DNA of 64,000 nt from Blastocatellia bacterium (lineage in GTDB: Bacteria; Acidobacteriota; Blastocatellia; UBA7656). The translations under genes and the position numbers were made by a program. This document shows positions 52,553 through 62,173 of the stretch, piece by piece. Where the stretch lies: positions 62,001 to 126,000 of the forward strand of contig DATENM010000153.1 in the NCBI GenBank assembly GCA_035275065.1. The letters run 5' to 3'. The notes below the pieces were generated by a model. That model was not told where the DNA came from. It saw only the letters and a program-made list of their open reading frames with translations, and did no database searches. Each line of letters starts with the position of its first letter. Position 1 is the stretch's first letter.

Positions 52553-55306
52553 GTGGACAAGGCACGGGTCACGTCAAGCAGCGGTCATCAGTTACGCACC
52601 CTGGTGGTGCGTCAACCGCGCCGGCCCTCGCGTCATGCTGATGCGTGGTCGGCGGCCTGGCGATGGGCGCTGCGATTGATTCCCCGCCCATTTAAACGAC
52701 TGGCCGTGTGGATGACGCAACCGCGTGTGCTGGTGCCATTGGCCGTTGTCCTGTTCGGACTGATCGGCGTCGCCGCTTATTACACGGTGCAGTTCTCACG
52801 CGAGATCGACGCCCGCCTCGAAGCCGGTTTCTTCGATCATTCGGTCGGCATCTTCACCGCGCCTTTCAAAGTTTCAGTCGGCAACCGCATGTCGCTTGAT
52901 GAACTGGCAAGCTATCTCGACGGCGCCGGCTATCAGCGTAACGCCCAGGGCAACCTGAGCGGCGACACGCGCGCTTACAGCATCAACGGCAACGTCATTG
53001 AAATTCACCCCGACCCGGCAACGGCGCAAGAGATGGGCGTGACGCCTATGCGCGCGGAGATTGGCAAAGACAACCGCATCGTGGCGCTCACGAATGCGCA
53101 AGGCGGCGTGCGATTGAAATCCGCCTTCATCGAAGGCGAGCCGCTGGCCAATCTGCGCGATGGCGACCGCCGCAAGCAGATCGCCGTGCAGTTTGCTGAC
53201 GTCCCGGCATCTCTGCGCGACGCCGTCGTCGCCATCGAAGACCGCCGCTTCTTCACACACAGCGGCGTCGATTATCGCGGCATCGCCCGCGCGCTGTGGG
53301 CCGATGTGCATCACGGCGGCATGGTGCAGGGCGGCTCGACGCTGACCCAGCAATTGATTAAGAACGCCTTCCTGACCAGCGACCGCACCCTCGCCCGCAA
53401 GGTCAAAGAAGCGATGATGGCGCTCATTCTCGAATCGCGGTTGTCGAAAGAAGAGATCTTCACGCTCTACTGCAACAACGTCTACCTCGGACAGAGCAGC
53501 ACGTTCGCCGTGCATGGCTTCGCGCAGGCGGCAAAGGTTTATTTCGACAAGAGCCTCAACGAGCTGACGCTCAGCGAAAGCGCCCTGCTCGCCGGGCTGA
53601 TCCACGCGCCGAACCGTTACGCCACCACCCGCAACCTGCAACTCGCCGTCGAGCGCCGTAACAATGTGCTGGATGCAATGGCCGACACCGGCGCGATCAC
53701 CAGCGAGCAGGCCGAAACGGCCAAGCGTGAAAGCTTGCAGATCAAGAAGCAGGAGCCGCGCGAAGATTATGGCGGCAGTTATTTCATCGATTACGTCGAG
53801 CGTTTTCTCGACCAGCGTTATGGCTCAAATGGCGAATCAGCCGCGCGCCGCGTCGTCACGACCATGGACCCGCGCCTGCAACGCGCCGCTCACGATGCCG
53901 TAGTCAAACACACAGCCCGGCTTGATCGCGTCATCCATCGCCCGGCGCGCAAAGGCGAAGAGGTCAAACCTGTGCAGGCGGCGCTCGTCGCGCTCGACGC
54001 GCACACGGGCGAAGTCCTGGCGATGATCGGCGGGCGCAACTACGACGAGAGCCAGTTGAACCGTGCCACCGATGCGCGTCGCCAGCCCGGCTCGACCTTT
54101 AAGCCGATTGTCTATGCCACGGCGCTCAGTAACCGTTATTACACGCCGATATCGCTGCTCTCGGACCGCCCGCAAACTTTCACTTATGACGGAGGCCGCG
54201 CCGAATACACGCCGGCAAACTATCACGGCGGCTTCACGAACCGCGACGTGACGCTGCGCGAGGCGCTGGCGCGCTCAATGAATGTGCCGGCAGTCGAGCT
54301 GGCGTTGAATGTTGGGCTCGGCAACGTCACGGAAACCGCAAAGAGCTGTGGACTTGATGTGCCGCACGTCTACCCTTCGCTGGCCCTCGGCACCAACGAA
54401 GCGACGCCGCTGGAGATGGCCGGCGCCTACATCGCGTTTGCCAATGGCGGGACGGCGCTGCGCCCCATTCCCGTCAAGACGATTCGCAGCAATAGCGACC
54501 GGCAGGCGAACGTTGCGGCGACCAGCGAGCGCGCCTTCTCGCCGCAGGTCGCTTACCTGTTGACGAGCATGATGGAATCGGTTGTCGAGCAGGGGACGGC
54601 GGCCAGCCTGCGCGGCTACGGCTTGCCCGGTGCCATCGCCGGTAAGACCGGCACTTCGAATGATGGCTGGTTCGTCGGCTACACCCCAAATCTGGTTTGC
54701 GCCGTCTGGGTAGGCTGCGACGACAACACGGACCTCGGCATGAAGGCGTCAGAGACGGCGCTGCCTTTGTGGGCTGATTTCGTCAAAGAGGCGCTGGCGA
54801 TCAGGCCAGAGCTTGGCGGCGACAACTTCACGCGACCATCGGGAATCGTCGAAGCCGAGGTCGATCCAACGACAGGGTTGCGCGCCACCGCCGAATGCGC
54901 CGAGCGCCGCACAGAGATTTTTATTTCAGGCACCGAGCCGATCAACGACTGCACCCACGGGGCGATGGTCGCCGATGCCGGCACGGACCCTTTATCGCCT
55001 GACTCCATGAACGAGAACGAGCAGACAACCGGCTTGACGCTTGAGATTTGCGCCGACAGCGGAATGCTATCCTCATCGGCATGCCCGCACACGCTGCGGA
55101 GAACTTTTGCGGCGGGTAGCGAGCCGAGTGAGATTTGTAGTATGGAACACGAAAGGCAAGCGCCGCGCCCGGCGGCTGACGACTCCGCGGTCGCCCCCAA
55201 CGAGCCCCCGCCATTGATTACCGAGCCTGAGATGAGAAGCAGCTTGCCGCCTGCGCCGCGCCCGCGCCGCCCGGCGCCGAAACCCGCCTGGCCACCGCGG
55301 AATTAA
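52553..55306 (+). CDS. Class A penicillin-binding protein (PBP1A-type)
   Basis: 917 residues from GTG 52553 after GAAAGGAAATCTGAAG; the frame is open upstream. One membrane helix near residues 62-80 (VLVPLAVVLFGLIGVAAYY). The glycosyltransferase 51 domain has catalytic Glu229 in IEDRRFFTHSGVDYRG, GGSTLTQQLIKN and IFTLYCNNVYLG. The transpeptidase domain has Ser514 in GSTFKPI, SMN near 575 and KTGTS with Lys698. The C-terminal tail (about 815-917) has scattered cysteines (ICADSG, SSACPHT, EICSM) and ends Pro/Arg-rich. It polymerises and cross-links peptidoglycan. It overlaps the convergent MauE-fusion gene by four bases. Confidence 0.94.
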   Translation: MDKARVTSSSGHQLRTLVVRQPRRPSRHADAWSAAWRWALRLIPRPFKRLAVWMTQPRVLVPLAVVLFGLIGVAAYYTVQFSREIDARLEAGFFDHSVGIFTAPFKVSVGNRMSLDELASYLDGAGYQRNAQGNLSGDTRAYSINGNVIEIHPDPATAQEMGVTPMRAEIGKDNRIVALTNAQGGVRLKSAFIEGEPLANLRDGDRRKQIAVQFADVPASLRDAVVAIEDRRFFTHSGVDYRGIARALWADVHHGGMVQGGSTLTQQLIKNAFLTSDRTLARKVKEAMMALILESRLSKEEIFTLYCNNVYLGQSSTFAVHGFAQAAKVYFDKSLNELTLSESALLAGLIHAPNRYATTRNLQLAVERRNNVLDAMADTGAITSEQAETAKRESLQIKKQEPREDYGGSYFIDYVERFLDQRYGSNGESAARRVVTTMDPRLQRAAHDAVVKHTARLDRVIHRPARKGEEVKPVQAALVALDAHTGEVLAMIGGRNYDESQLNRATDARRQPGSTFKPIVYATALSNRYYTPISLLSDRPQTFTYDGGRAEYTPANYHGGFTNRDVTLREALARSMNVPAVELALNVGLGNVTETAKSCGLDVPHVYPSLALGTNEATPLEMAGAYIAFANGGTALRPIPVKTIRSNSDRQANVAATSERAFSPQVAYLLTSMMESVVEQGTAASLRGYGLPGAIAGKTGTSNDGWFVGYTPNLVCAVWVGCDDNTDLGMKASETALPLWADFVKEALAIRPELGGDNFTRPSGIVEAEVDPTTGLRATAECAERRTEIFISGTEPINDCTHGAMVADAGTDPLSPDSMNENEQTTGLTLEICADSGMLSSSACPHTLRRTFAAGSEPSEICSMEHERQAPRPAADDSAVAPNEPPPLITEPEMRSSLPPAPRPRRPAPKPAWPPRN

Positions 55307-56799
55307 TGCACCGCTTTTCTGAGGCCGACAAGCGCCAGCACGCCCGATTCACCACTGACGACTTCCGAAGCGATCAAGCCGCGCTCGTCAACCAGCACTG
55401 CCGATGGCGTGCCGCTGGCGCCAAACCGTTGGCCGACCGCGAAGTCACTATCCAGCACGACCGGTGATTGCAGGCCCGCGGCGCGATTCGCTTCGATTGA
55501 GCCTTTCGAGACAACCAGCAATCGCGGCGCGTGCGGCGGCGGGTTGGCTTCGATGCGCTTCAGCTCGCCGGCCATCTTTTCGCAGAACGTACAATCGGGG
55601 CTCCAGAAAACCACCAGCGTGCGCTCGCCTTTGAAATCATCGAGCTTCACCAGCGTTCCATTGAGATCAGGCAGCGCCAGCGGCGGCGCCGGCTGGCCGA
55701 TTTGCATGGCCGATTCGCTCGGCTGCCCATTGCCGTTCATCTCAACGCGCCGCGCGGCGAGGTTCGAGCCTGTGGCGGTGACGGCCTGAACGATCAAGCG
55801 GCGAATCGCGTCGCTGCCGCTGGCAAGCCGACTGGCGATGCTGCCATCGGCTTTGACGATCAAAACCGCGGGCGTCCAGCGGGCTTCGTACGCGGTTGAA
55901 ACCTCAGAGCCGCTTTGCAACAGCACCGTGCCGGCATCGGCGAACTTCTGCTGATTCTCTTCGCGACTGCCTGAGCTGATGAAAGCGAAGGTCATCAGCT
56001 CGCCGTACTGCTGTTGCCAGCGAGCGACGTCCGGCAGCATCGCCGCGCACGGCCCGCAGGTCGGGCTGACAAAGAACAAGGCCAACGGCAGATTGGCGCG
56101 CAACAGATCAGCAAGTGTCACCACCTGCCCATCAAGGTCCGAGAGTTGAAACGGAGGAGCCGGCGCGCCAACCGGCAAGCCGCCCGATGGCAGCGCCACA
56201 TCCTGACGCACGACGGGCTCATCATCTTCAAAAGGAACGTGCGCTTCGGCCAGTGCCGCAAGCAGCCGCTCGTTTTGACCTAGCAAGCGCACGAGCAGTG
56301 CAACGGCCACGGCAAGCAACACAACGGCGGCCATGCCTATCCCGACGAGCGCGCGTTCGCCGATTGTTAGTTCTTTAAGCCATGCAATCGCGCTCAGGCT
56401 GACGGTCGAATGCGGGCTCAGCGCCAGCAGCGCGGCGAGCGCGACGAGCAAGAGATTACGCAAGAGCGTGCCGCGACCAATCGGCCCCGCTGTCAACTGC
56501 CCGAAGCAGTGACAATCGGGAGTGCGCCCGCGCCACAGGTTGATGGCCATAGTCGCCGTAAACGCCGCGAGCAACACAAGCGCCGCTACGCCACCCCACC
56601 ACGCCGTGGTCGCCGGCAGCAACAGCGTGGCAATTGAAAGCTCGACCACAGGGACGATCCATGCGAGCAGCGGCGCGGTCGCCTGCGGCAAGCCGAGGTC
56701 TGTGACGGCGCGCTCAGCGCCGCGCCGGTCCATCAGCTTGGCCACCGCAGCGACCGCGAAAACGGCGGCCAGCAATAATCTCACAGCCAGCAAAATCAC
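55303..56799 (-). CDS. MauE/DoxX-like membrane domain fused to two thioredoxin-like domains
   Basis: 498 residues. Residues 1-175 form a MauE-type four- to five-helix domain with its Cys96-His-Cys98 in TPDCHCFGQL. Next come two TlpA/AhpC-like thioredoxin domains: one about 205-345 with Cys248-Gly-Pro-Cys251 in SPTCGPCAAM, one about 365-498 with Cys403-Thr-Phe-Cys406 in SPDCTFCEKM. MauE and related proteins move reducing power or help disulfide formation. The fusion could pass electrons from the membrane cysteines to the two periplasmic redox domains. Such a triple fusion is unusual but domain borders look clean. Confidence 0.88.
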   Translation of the reverse strand: MILLAVRLLLAAVFAVAAVAKLMDRRGAERAVTDLGLPQATAPLLAWIVPVVELSIATLLLPATTAWWGGVAALVLLAAFTATMAINLWRGRTPDCHCFGQLTAGPIGRGTLLRNLLLVALAALLALSPHSTVSLSAIAWLKELTIGERALVGIGMAAVVLLAVAVALLVRLLGQNERLLAALAEAHVPFEDDEPVVRQDVALPSGGLPVGAPAPPFQLSDLDGQVVTLADLLRANLPLALFFVSPTCGPCAAMLPDVARWQQQYGELMTFAFISSGSREENQQKFADAGTVLLQSGSEVSTAYEARWTPAVLIVKADGSIASRLASGSDAIRRLIVQAVTATGSNLAARRVEMNGNGQPSESAMQIGQPAPPLALPDLNGTLVKLDDFKGERTLVVFWSPDCTFCEKMAGELKRIEANPPPHAPRLLVVSKGSIEANRAAGLQSPVVLDSDFAVGQRFGASGTPSAVLVDERGLIASEVVSGESGVLALVGLRKAVH

Positions 56800-56838
56800 C
56801 GTGCGACTTTACCACTTCTGCAATGCGTGATGGAAGAT

Positions 56839-56910
56839 AAACACAGAGACACGGAGACATGGAGGCACAGAGCATTCTCCGTGTCTCCGTGTCTCCGTGT
56901 CTCTGTGTTT
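56839..56910. repeat. Intergenic inverted repeat (word GAGACAC)
   Basis: The left arm 56839-56872 and right arm 56877-56910 are tandem CAGAGACACGGAGACA and its complement. It lies in the short gap between divergent genes. Confidence 0.88.
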
Positions 56911-56968
56911 AATTCTCCCTTTCCCTTGCCCTGTGGTCGGCGGTTCATTACGATAGCGCCTTTGACTT

Positions 56969-58609
56969 ATGAAGACCGCCCTCGATCTCCGCACAGACTC
57001 GCGAGCCTCACGGCGGTGGGGCCTGATTGTCTTCGGGCTTTTCGCCCTGCCGGCGCTTGCGGCCATCTGGTGTGTGCCTGATTTCGTCACCCAGGATGGG
57101 CCGCTGCACCTGCTCAACGCCCACATCACCCTGGAATTGCTCAAGCAGCCCGCGGCCTTCAATCACCTCTACGTGGTGCGCTGGTATCCGCTGCCTTACT
57201 GGGCGGCGCATTTGATTCTGACCGGCCTGCTGTCGCTGGTTTCCGAGCGCATCGCCGACCGCACGCTGTTGACCTTGACCTCGCTCGGACTGGCGGCGGT
57301 GCTGGTGTGGCTGCGGTGGCGCGTCGCCGGCTGGCAAGGCATGGCACTGGCTGCGCCGCTGGCGCTGACGCTGTCGCTCAACATGCTCTGGCTGCTCGGC
57401 CTCTACAGCTTCCTGCTCGGCGCTTCAGTGATGTTCATTACGCTCGGCCTCTGGTGGGCATGGCGCGACCGGATGAGCCTGAAGCCGGCGCTCTGGCTGG
57501 CGCTGCTGCTGGTCATCGGTTATCTGAGCCACCTGGTCAGCCTCGGCCTGACGGTGATGGCGCTGGTCGTGCTGGCGCTGGCGACGCCGGGCGCGAACCG
57601 GCGGCGGCTCGGCTGGACGGCAGCCAGCTTGTTGCCGCTCGCGCCGCTGGCAGTGATTTATCACCGGCTGATGCAGGCCGGCGGCGACATTCAGGCTGCC
57701 TGGTATGGCATGGATAGCTGGTTTTCGCCCCTCTCGTGGCTCGATCATGCGCGGAGCGTTGACTTCCTGGCGATCCACGCCGATTACGACTGCCTGCCGT
57801 TTTCGCTGACGCGAACCGGATGGTTTGCTCTTGTCGGGCCGAGCCAGATTGTGCAGGCGGTTATCATCATTCTGCTGATTGTGACCTTCTTCACAATGCG
57901 CCGGGGCGAAGGGCACGAACGGCGCGGCTGGCTGATTCTCGCCTTGCTGTTGTTTGCCGTCGCCTTCTTCGGCCCCGACAGTTTCGGCGAAGCGCACGGC
58001 AGCATCTTGCGCGAGCGCGTCCTGCTGATGGCGATGGCGGCAAGCATTCCGGCGATGAACTGGCGCAACCGCCGCCCACTTATTTCGGCCTGCGGCATGG
58101 CATTAATGGTCGCCGCCGCGCTGCAAGTCGCTTTCGTCTGGGAATACGCGCTCTACTCGAACCGCGTGGTGAAGGATTTCATGCAGGCCAGGCCGTTTGT
58201 CGGCACCGGCCAGCGCGTCGAAGCGATTCAGATAGACACCAACGGCCCCTACCGCGCCAACCCGCTGCACAACCTATCGAGCACGCTCGGCATCGGCACC
58301 GGCAATGTGGTCTGGAACAACTACGGCCCGTGTCTCTATTACTTCCCTGTGCGCTTCACCGACACAGAGAGCAGCCAGCGGGCAATGGACTTGAGCGGCG
58401 CCGGCATCTTTTGCTTTAAGCTCTATGACGAGAGCGAGCATCTGCTCTGGTATGAAAAGCTACTATCCGAATCGCGCCAGCAGATTGATGCGCTGATCGT
58501 CGTCGGCGCGCACAGCGAAGTTGACCGCATCAACGCCGAGTGGTACGGGCCGGAGCCGGTCTTTCAAAGCGGCGCGGTGCGCGTCTTCCGCCGCGCGACC
58601 GGGCGCTAG
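56969..58609 (+). CDS. Polytopic membrane protein, possible GT-C type glycosyltransferase
   Basis: 546 residues with about ten to twelve membrane helices (residues 20-440), then a soluble domain (about 440-546). The first extracytoplasmic loop carries DFVTQDGPLHLLNAHI, a Asp-Gly-Pro-x-His arrangement seen in GT-C-like proteins near the first helix. The end of the soluble part is NAEWYGPEPVFQSGAVRVF. It may transfer a sugar from a lipid carrier, but the family is not firmly recognised. It overlaps the convergent DUF421 gene by four bases. Confidence 0.65.
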   Translation: MKTALDLRTDSRASRRWGLIVFGLFALPALAAIWCVPDFVTQDGPLHLLNAHITLELLKQPAAFNHLYVVRWYPLPYWAAHLILTGLLSLVSERIADRTLLTLTSLGLAAVLVWLRWRVAGWQGMALAAPLALTLSLNMLWLLGLYSFLLGASVMFITLGLWWAWRDRMSLKPALWLALLLVIGYLSHLVSLGLTVMALVVLALATPGANRRRLGWTAASLLPLAPLAVIYHRLMQAGGDIQAAWYGMDSWFSPLSWLDHARSVDFLAIHADYDCLPFSLTRTGWFALVGPSQIVQAVIIILLIVTFFTMRRGEGHERRGWLILALLLFAVAFFGPDSFGEAHGSILRERVLLMAMAASIPAMNWRNRRPLISACGMALMVAAALQVAFVWEYALYSNRVVKDFMQARPFVGTGQRVEAIQIDTNGPYRANPLHNLSSTLGIGTGNVVWNNYGPCLYYFPVRFTDTESSQRAMDLSGAGIFCFKLYDESEHLLWYEKLLSESRQQIDALIVVGAHSEVDRINAEWYGPEPVFQSGAVRVFRRATGR

Positions 58610-59130
58610 ACTTCCATAGAGGTGCTTCTCGAAACATTGGCGAGTGTCGAAAGCTGCGCGCTATCGGCGCGACTGATGACGCTGAAATGGCTGTTGGCTT
58701 CCAGCACCACGGCTTCGACTTCGTCGAGCGACGACAAGCCGTAGCCGCGCGCGGCGGCGAGGATTTCGACTTCGTGGACGTGTTCGTGGTTCATCACTTC
58801 CTTGAGGAACTCGCCGCGATAAAAGAGCAGCTTCGGCTGCGGCTTGATCAGGCGGCGGACGGTGTGATTGTGAACCGCGCACCATGTGACGATGAACTGC
58901 AAGCCGATCAGCACCGCGAATGCCGCCAGGCCATCCAACAGCGTGACCTCTTTGGTGAGGATAGTCTGCGCCAGCACCGAGCCGAGCGCCGTGGTGATGA
59001 CAAAATCGAACGGGTCCATCAGCGACAGCGTGCGCTTGCCTGACAGCCGCAGAAAAAGGACGACCGCCAGGTAAGCCAGCACGCCCAGGACGAAGACGCG
59101 GCCAATCGCCGCCCAACCTTGAAAAAACAT
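58606..59130 (-). CDS. DUF421 (YetF-like) membrane protein
   Basis: 174 residues from ATG 59130. Two or three N-terminal membrane helices, with the block LRLSGKRTLSLMDPFDFVITTALGSVLAQT typical of DUF421. The soluble beta domain follows, with PKLLFYRGEFLKEVM and the substrate-like signature VEAVVLEANSHFSVI. The family is widespread, linked to membrane stress in spore formers, but function is unknown. An upstream in-frame extension of 34 residues has no similarity and is left out. Confidence 0.88.
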   Translation of the reverse strand: MFFQGWAAIGRVFVLGVLAYLAVVLFLRLSGKRTLSLMDPFDFVITTALGSVLAQTILTKEVTLLDGLAAFAVLIGLQFIVTWCAVHNHTVRRLIKPQPKLLFYRGEFLKEVMNHEHVHEVEILAAARGYGLSSLDEVEAVVLEANSHFSVISRADSAQLSTLANVSRSTSMEV

Positions 59131-59355
59131 CCTCGCTCTACTCCCTCTTGCCGCCGATAGCGGTCTCAAACATAGGCTTCGCCTTTGACGCTTGACCAAT
59201 TGCAGGCCCCAACAAAGGCTTTTCAACTGCAACTCGTGTGCAGTTGTGAAGGCGGTTTAAGTAAAGCGAGGAAGGGCCGGTGCGCCGGCGGGCGGTTTCA
59301 AGCAAAGCGTAGAAAATGCTGAAAAATGGCGAGTTTTGTCGCCCCTGTGGCGCGA

Positions 59356-59811
59356 TCAGTAGCCATCGAGCTTGCGATGATCCCACGACACGACGCGCTC
59401 GACTTCGATACACACGGCGACGCGCTTGCGGCCCATGTGCGCGACCAGCGGGCGCGTCTCGTCGGTGAGCGGGCCGTTGTAGCGCCCGTAGACACTTTCG
59501 CCGACTTTCATCACTGTCTCGGCATCGCGATAGACCGTGGCGCGGCCCGTAATCATCACGCCGCGCAAGGTGGCGTAGGTCGTGCCGTCTTCGACCATCA
59601 GCGTGATGCGGTCGTCGCGTTCGAGATTGCGCACCTTCTGCGACTTCCCGTACGTCCAGAAAGCCGGCTTGCCGTCGAGGAAGCCGTACCACATCGCCAC
59701 CAGATGCGGGCAGCCGTCGCGGCCATTTGTCGCCACACTCATCGTGTGGCGCTCGTTGAGGAACGCGGCGACTTCCGCATCGGTCATCTCAATCTGTTTG
59801 CGCTTTGACAT
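59356..59811 (-). CDS. PPOX-class flavin/F420-binding split-barrel protein
   Basis: 151 residues with the split beta-barrel of the pyridoxamine-phosphate-oxidase family: FLNERHTMSVATNGRDGCPHLVAMWYGFLDGKPAFWT and KVRNLERDDRITLMVEDG, ending in a VVSWDHRKLDGY tail. Members bind FMN or F420 and reduce or oxidise small molecules; which cofactor is used cannot be told here. It lies four bases downstream of the GH3 gene on the same strand, so they may share a transcript despite unrelated roles. Confidence 0.87.
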   Translation of the reverse strand: MSKRKQIEMTDAEVAAFLNERHTMSVATNGRDGCPHLVAMWYGFLDGKPAFWTYGKSQKVRNLERDDRITLMVEDGTTYATLRGVMITGRATVYRDAETVMKVGESVYGRYNGPLTDETRPLVAHMGRKRVAVCIEVERVVSWDHRKLDGY

Positions 59812-59815
59812 CGTT

Positions 59816-62173
59816 TCACTTTGCGGTGACTTCCAGCACGGTCGTCTTTAACGTCGCAGAGCTTGGGCCGACCATCACATCGAACCGCCCGGGCTCGACG
59901 ACGCGCTTCATGTCGCGGCCCCAGAACCACAGCTTGTCGGGCGTGATGGCAAACGTCACCGTCTTGGTCTCGCCCGGCTGCAAGCGGATGCGCTCGAAGC
60001 CGCGCAGCTCTTTCACGGGCCGCGTCACCGAGCTGACCTGATCGTGAATGTACATCTCAACGATCTCGTCGCCGGCAACCTTGCCGGTGTTGGTGACCTC
60101 GACGCTCACGGTCGTCTGCCCGCCCGCCGCGATGTGCGGCGCGGCCAGCTTCGGCTCTCCGTACTTGAATGTCGTGTAGCTCAGGCCATAGCCGAACGGG
60201 AAGAGCGGCGTCTTGTCGGCGAAGAGGTAGCCACGCCGCGCCGTCGGCTTCTGGTAATAGTAGATCGGCAGTTGTCCGACCGAGCGCGCCACAGACACCG
60301 GCAGCTTGCCGCCCGGATTGACATCGCCAAACAGCACATCGGCCACCGCCGTGCCGCCTTCCTGGCCGAGATACCAGCCTTGCAGAATCGCCGGCACCTG
60401 CTCGGCGATGTAAGTCACGGCCAGCGGTCGCCCGCCCATCAGCAAGACGACGACCGGCTTGCCCGTCGCCAGAACCGCTTTCACCAGATCGTCCTGCTGG
60501 CCGAGCAACTGTAGGCTGTCGCGGTCGCCCAGATGATTCTCGGCCCATGCTTCTCTGGCCGTTGATTCGTTCTCGCCCAGCACCAGCACGACGACATCGG
60601 CGGCGCGCGCCACCGGCACGGCATCGGCAATGCGTTTGGCATTCAACGCGGGGTCGGCGGGCACGACCTTGTCGGCGTTCCAGTCGGCTTCGCTCTCGGT
60701 GATGCGGCAGCCTTCGGCAAAGGTCACTTTGGTAGCGTTGCCGACCTTGTCCTTGATGCCTTGCAGGACGCTGGTGCCGCGCCCCGGATCATCGCTGTAG
60801 CCGCCGAGGTGCAGCTTCTCGGCGTTTGGGCCGATGACGGCAATCGTCTTGATCCGGTTGCGGTCGAGCGGCAGCAGGCTGTTCTGATTCTTCAGCAGGA
60901 TGATTGACTTGTGAGCGGCTTCCAGAGCCAGTTTCTGGTGCTCGGCGTTGTTGGTGATCTGCTCGGCATAAGCCGGATCTGTGTACGGGTCATCGAAGAG
61001 GCCGGCGAGAAACTTGGCGCGCAAGGTTCGCGCTACCGTGCGGTCGAGCGTCGCTTCAGAGATGTGCCCGGCCTTCAGCTCTTTCACCAGCATGCCGTAA
61101 ACATCGATGTCGGGCAGTTCCAGGTCAACGCCGGCTTCGAGCGCCTGCTTCGCCGCTTCTTCTTTGCTGGCGGCGACGTGGTGGCGAGCCTCAAGCTCGG
61201 CGACCGCGAAATAATCCGACACGATGAAGCCTTGAAAGCCCCACTCTTTTCTCAGCACGTCGTCCAGCAGCCAGTGATTGGCGTGCGACGGCACGCCGTC
61301 AATCTCGTTATAAGAAGCCATCACGCTCATGGCATGGGCTTCGGTGATGGCGGCTTCAAAGGGGACGAGAAAAGCGTCGCGCAAGACGCGCTCGGAATAA
61401 TTGGCCGGGCCGATGTTGGTGCCGCCTTCGGGCTGGCCGTGCGCCGCAAAATGTTTCGCGGTGGCAAAGATGTGCGCCTTATCAATGCCCGGCCCGCGGC
61501 CTTGAAAGCCGTTGATGCAGGCGACGCCGATGCGCGACACCAGGTAAGGGTCTTCGCCGTAGGTCTCTTCGCTGCGGCCCCAGCGCGGCTCGCGCGCCAG
61601 GTCAAGCACAGGCGTCAAGGCTTGCTGGCCGCCGCGCGCCCGCACTTCGGCAGCCGTCGCCGCAAAGATGCGCTCGACCAGATCCGTATCCCACGAGCTG
61701 GCCAGGGCGATGGGCTGCGGATAGCTGGTGCCTTTCGGCGCGGCGTGGCCGTGCAGGCATTCTTCGTGAAACATCACGGGGATGCCGAGCCGCGTGTTCT
61801 CGATCACCCACTTCTGAATGGCATTGGTGAACTCGGCCATCTCGCGCGGGCCTTTCTTCTCGCTCGGTCGAGTGATCTGCCCCATGCCGTTTTTCAGCAC
61901 ATTTCTGGCCTTTTCGGGCGAGAAATTGCCGCGGTCGTCCATGATGAGCGATTTCATTTTCCAGAGCGCCTGGGTCTGCGCGACCTTCTCTTCAATCGTC
62001 ATGCGCTTGAGCAGGTCGGCGACGCGCTGCTCGACCGACAGGCGCGGGTTCTTATAATCCGGCTGCTTCTCTTGCGACGGCGCGTCGTGAGCCAGCGACA
62101 GCCCGAGCGCCATCGTCATCAACAATGCGACAGTCAGCGCCATGTGAGCGCGAAGGTTCCTAATCAGTCTCAT
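59816..62173 (-). CDS. Secreted GH3 glycosidase (beta-glucosidase/beta-xylosidase type)
   Basis: 785 residues with a signal peptide (ALTVALLMTMALGLSLAH). The TIM-barrel domain has the nucleophile Asp320 in GFIVSDYFAV and family blocks GRSEETYGEDPYLVSRIG and ATAKHFAAHGQPEGG. The (alpha/beta)6 domain follows (about 410-640), with the probable acid/base Glu in the AENHLGDRDSLQLLGQQ region, and then a fibronectin-III-like C-terminal domain (about 680-785). It releases glucose or xylose from non-reducing ends of beta-linked sugars in the periplasm. SDY rather than SDW fits a broad beta-glucosidase/xylosidase branch. Confidence 0.94.
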   Translation of the reverse strand: MRLIRNLRAHMALTVALLMTMALGLSLAHDAPSQEKQPDYKNPRLSVEQRVADLLKRMTIEEKVAQTQALWKMKSLIMDDRGNFSPEKARNVLKNGMGQITRPSEKKGPREMAEFTNAIQKWVIENTRLGIPVMFHEECLHGHAAPKGTSYPQPIALASSWDTDLVERIFAATAAEVRARGGQQALTPVLDLAREPRWGRSEETYGEDPYLVSRIGVACINGFQGRGPGIDKAHIFATAKHFAAHGQPEGGTNIGPANYSERVLRDAFLVPFEAAITEAHAMSVMASYNEIDGVPSHANHWLLDDVLRKEWGFQGFIVSDYFAVAELEARHHVAASKEEAAKQALEAGVDLELPDIDVYGMLVKELKAGHISEATLDRTVARTLRAKFLAGLFDDPYTDPAYAEQITNNAEHQKLALEAAHKSIILLKNQNSLLPLDRNRIKTIAVIGPNAEKLHLGGYSDDPGRGTSVLQGIKDKVGNATKVTFAEGCRITESEADWNADKVVPADPALNAKRIADAVPVARAADVVVLVLGENESTAREAWAENHLGDRDSLQLLGQQDDLVKAVLATGKPVVVLLMGGRPLAVTYIAEQVPAILQGWYLGQEGGTAVADVLFGDVNPGGKLPVSVARSVGQLPIYYYQKPTARRGYLFADKTPLFPFGYGLSYTTFKYGEPKLAAPHIAAGGQTTVSVEVTNTGKVAGDEIVEMYIHDQVSSVTRPVKELRGFERIRLQPGETKTVTFAITPDKLWFWGRDMKRVVEPGRFDVMVGPSSATLKTTVLEVTAK

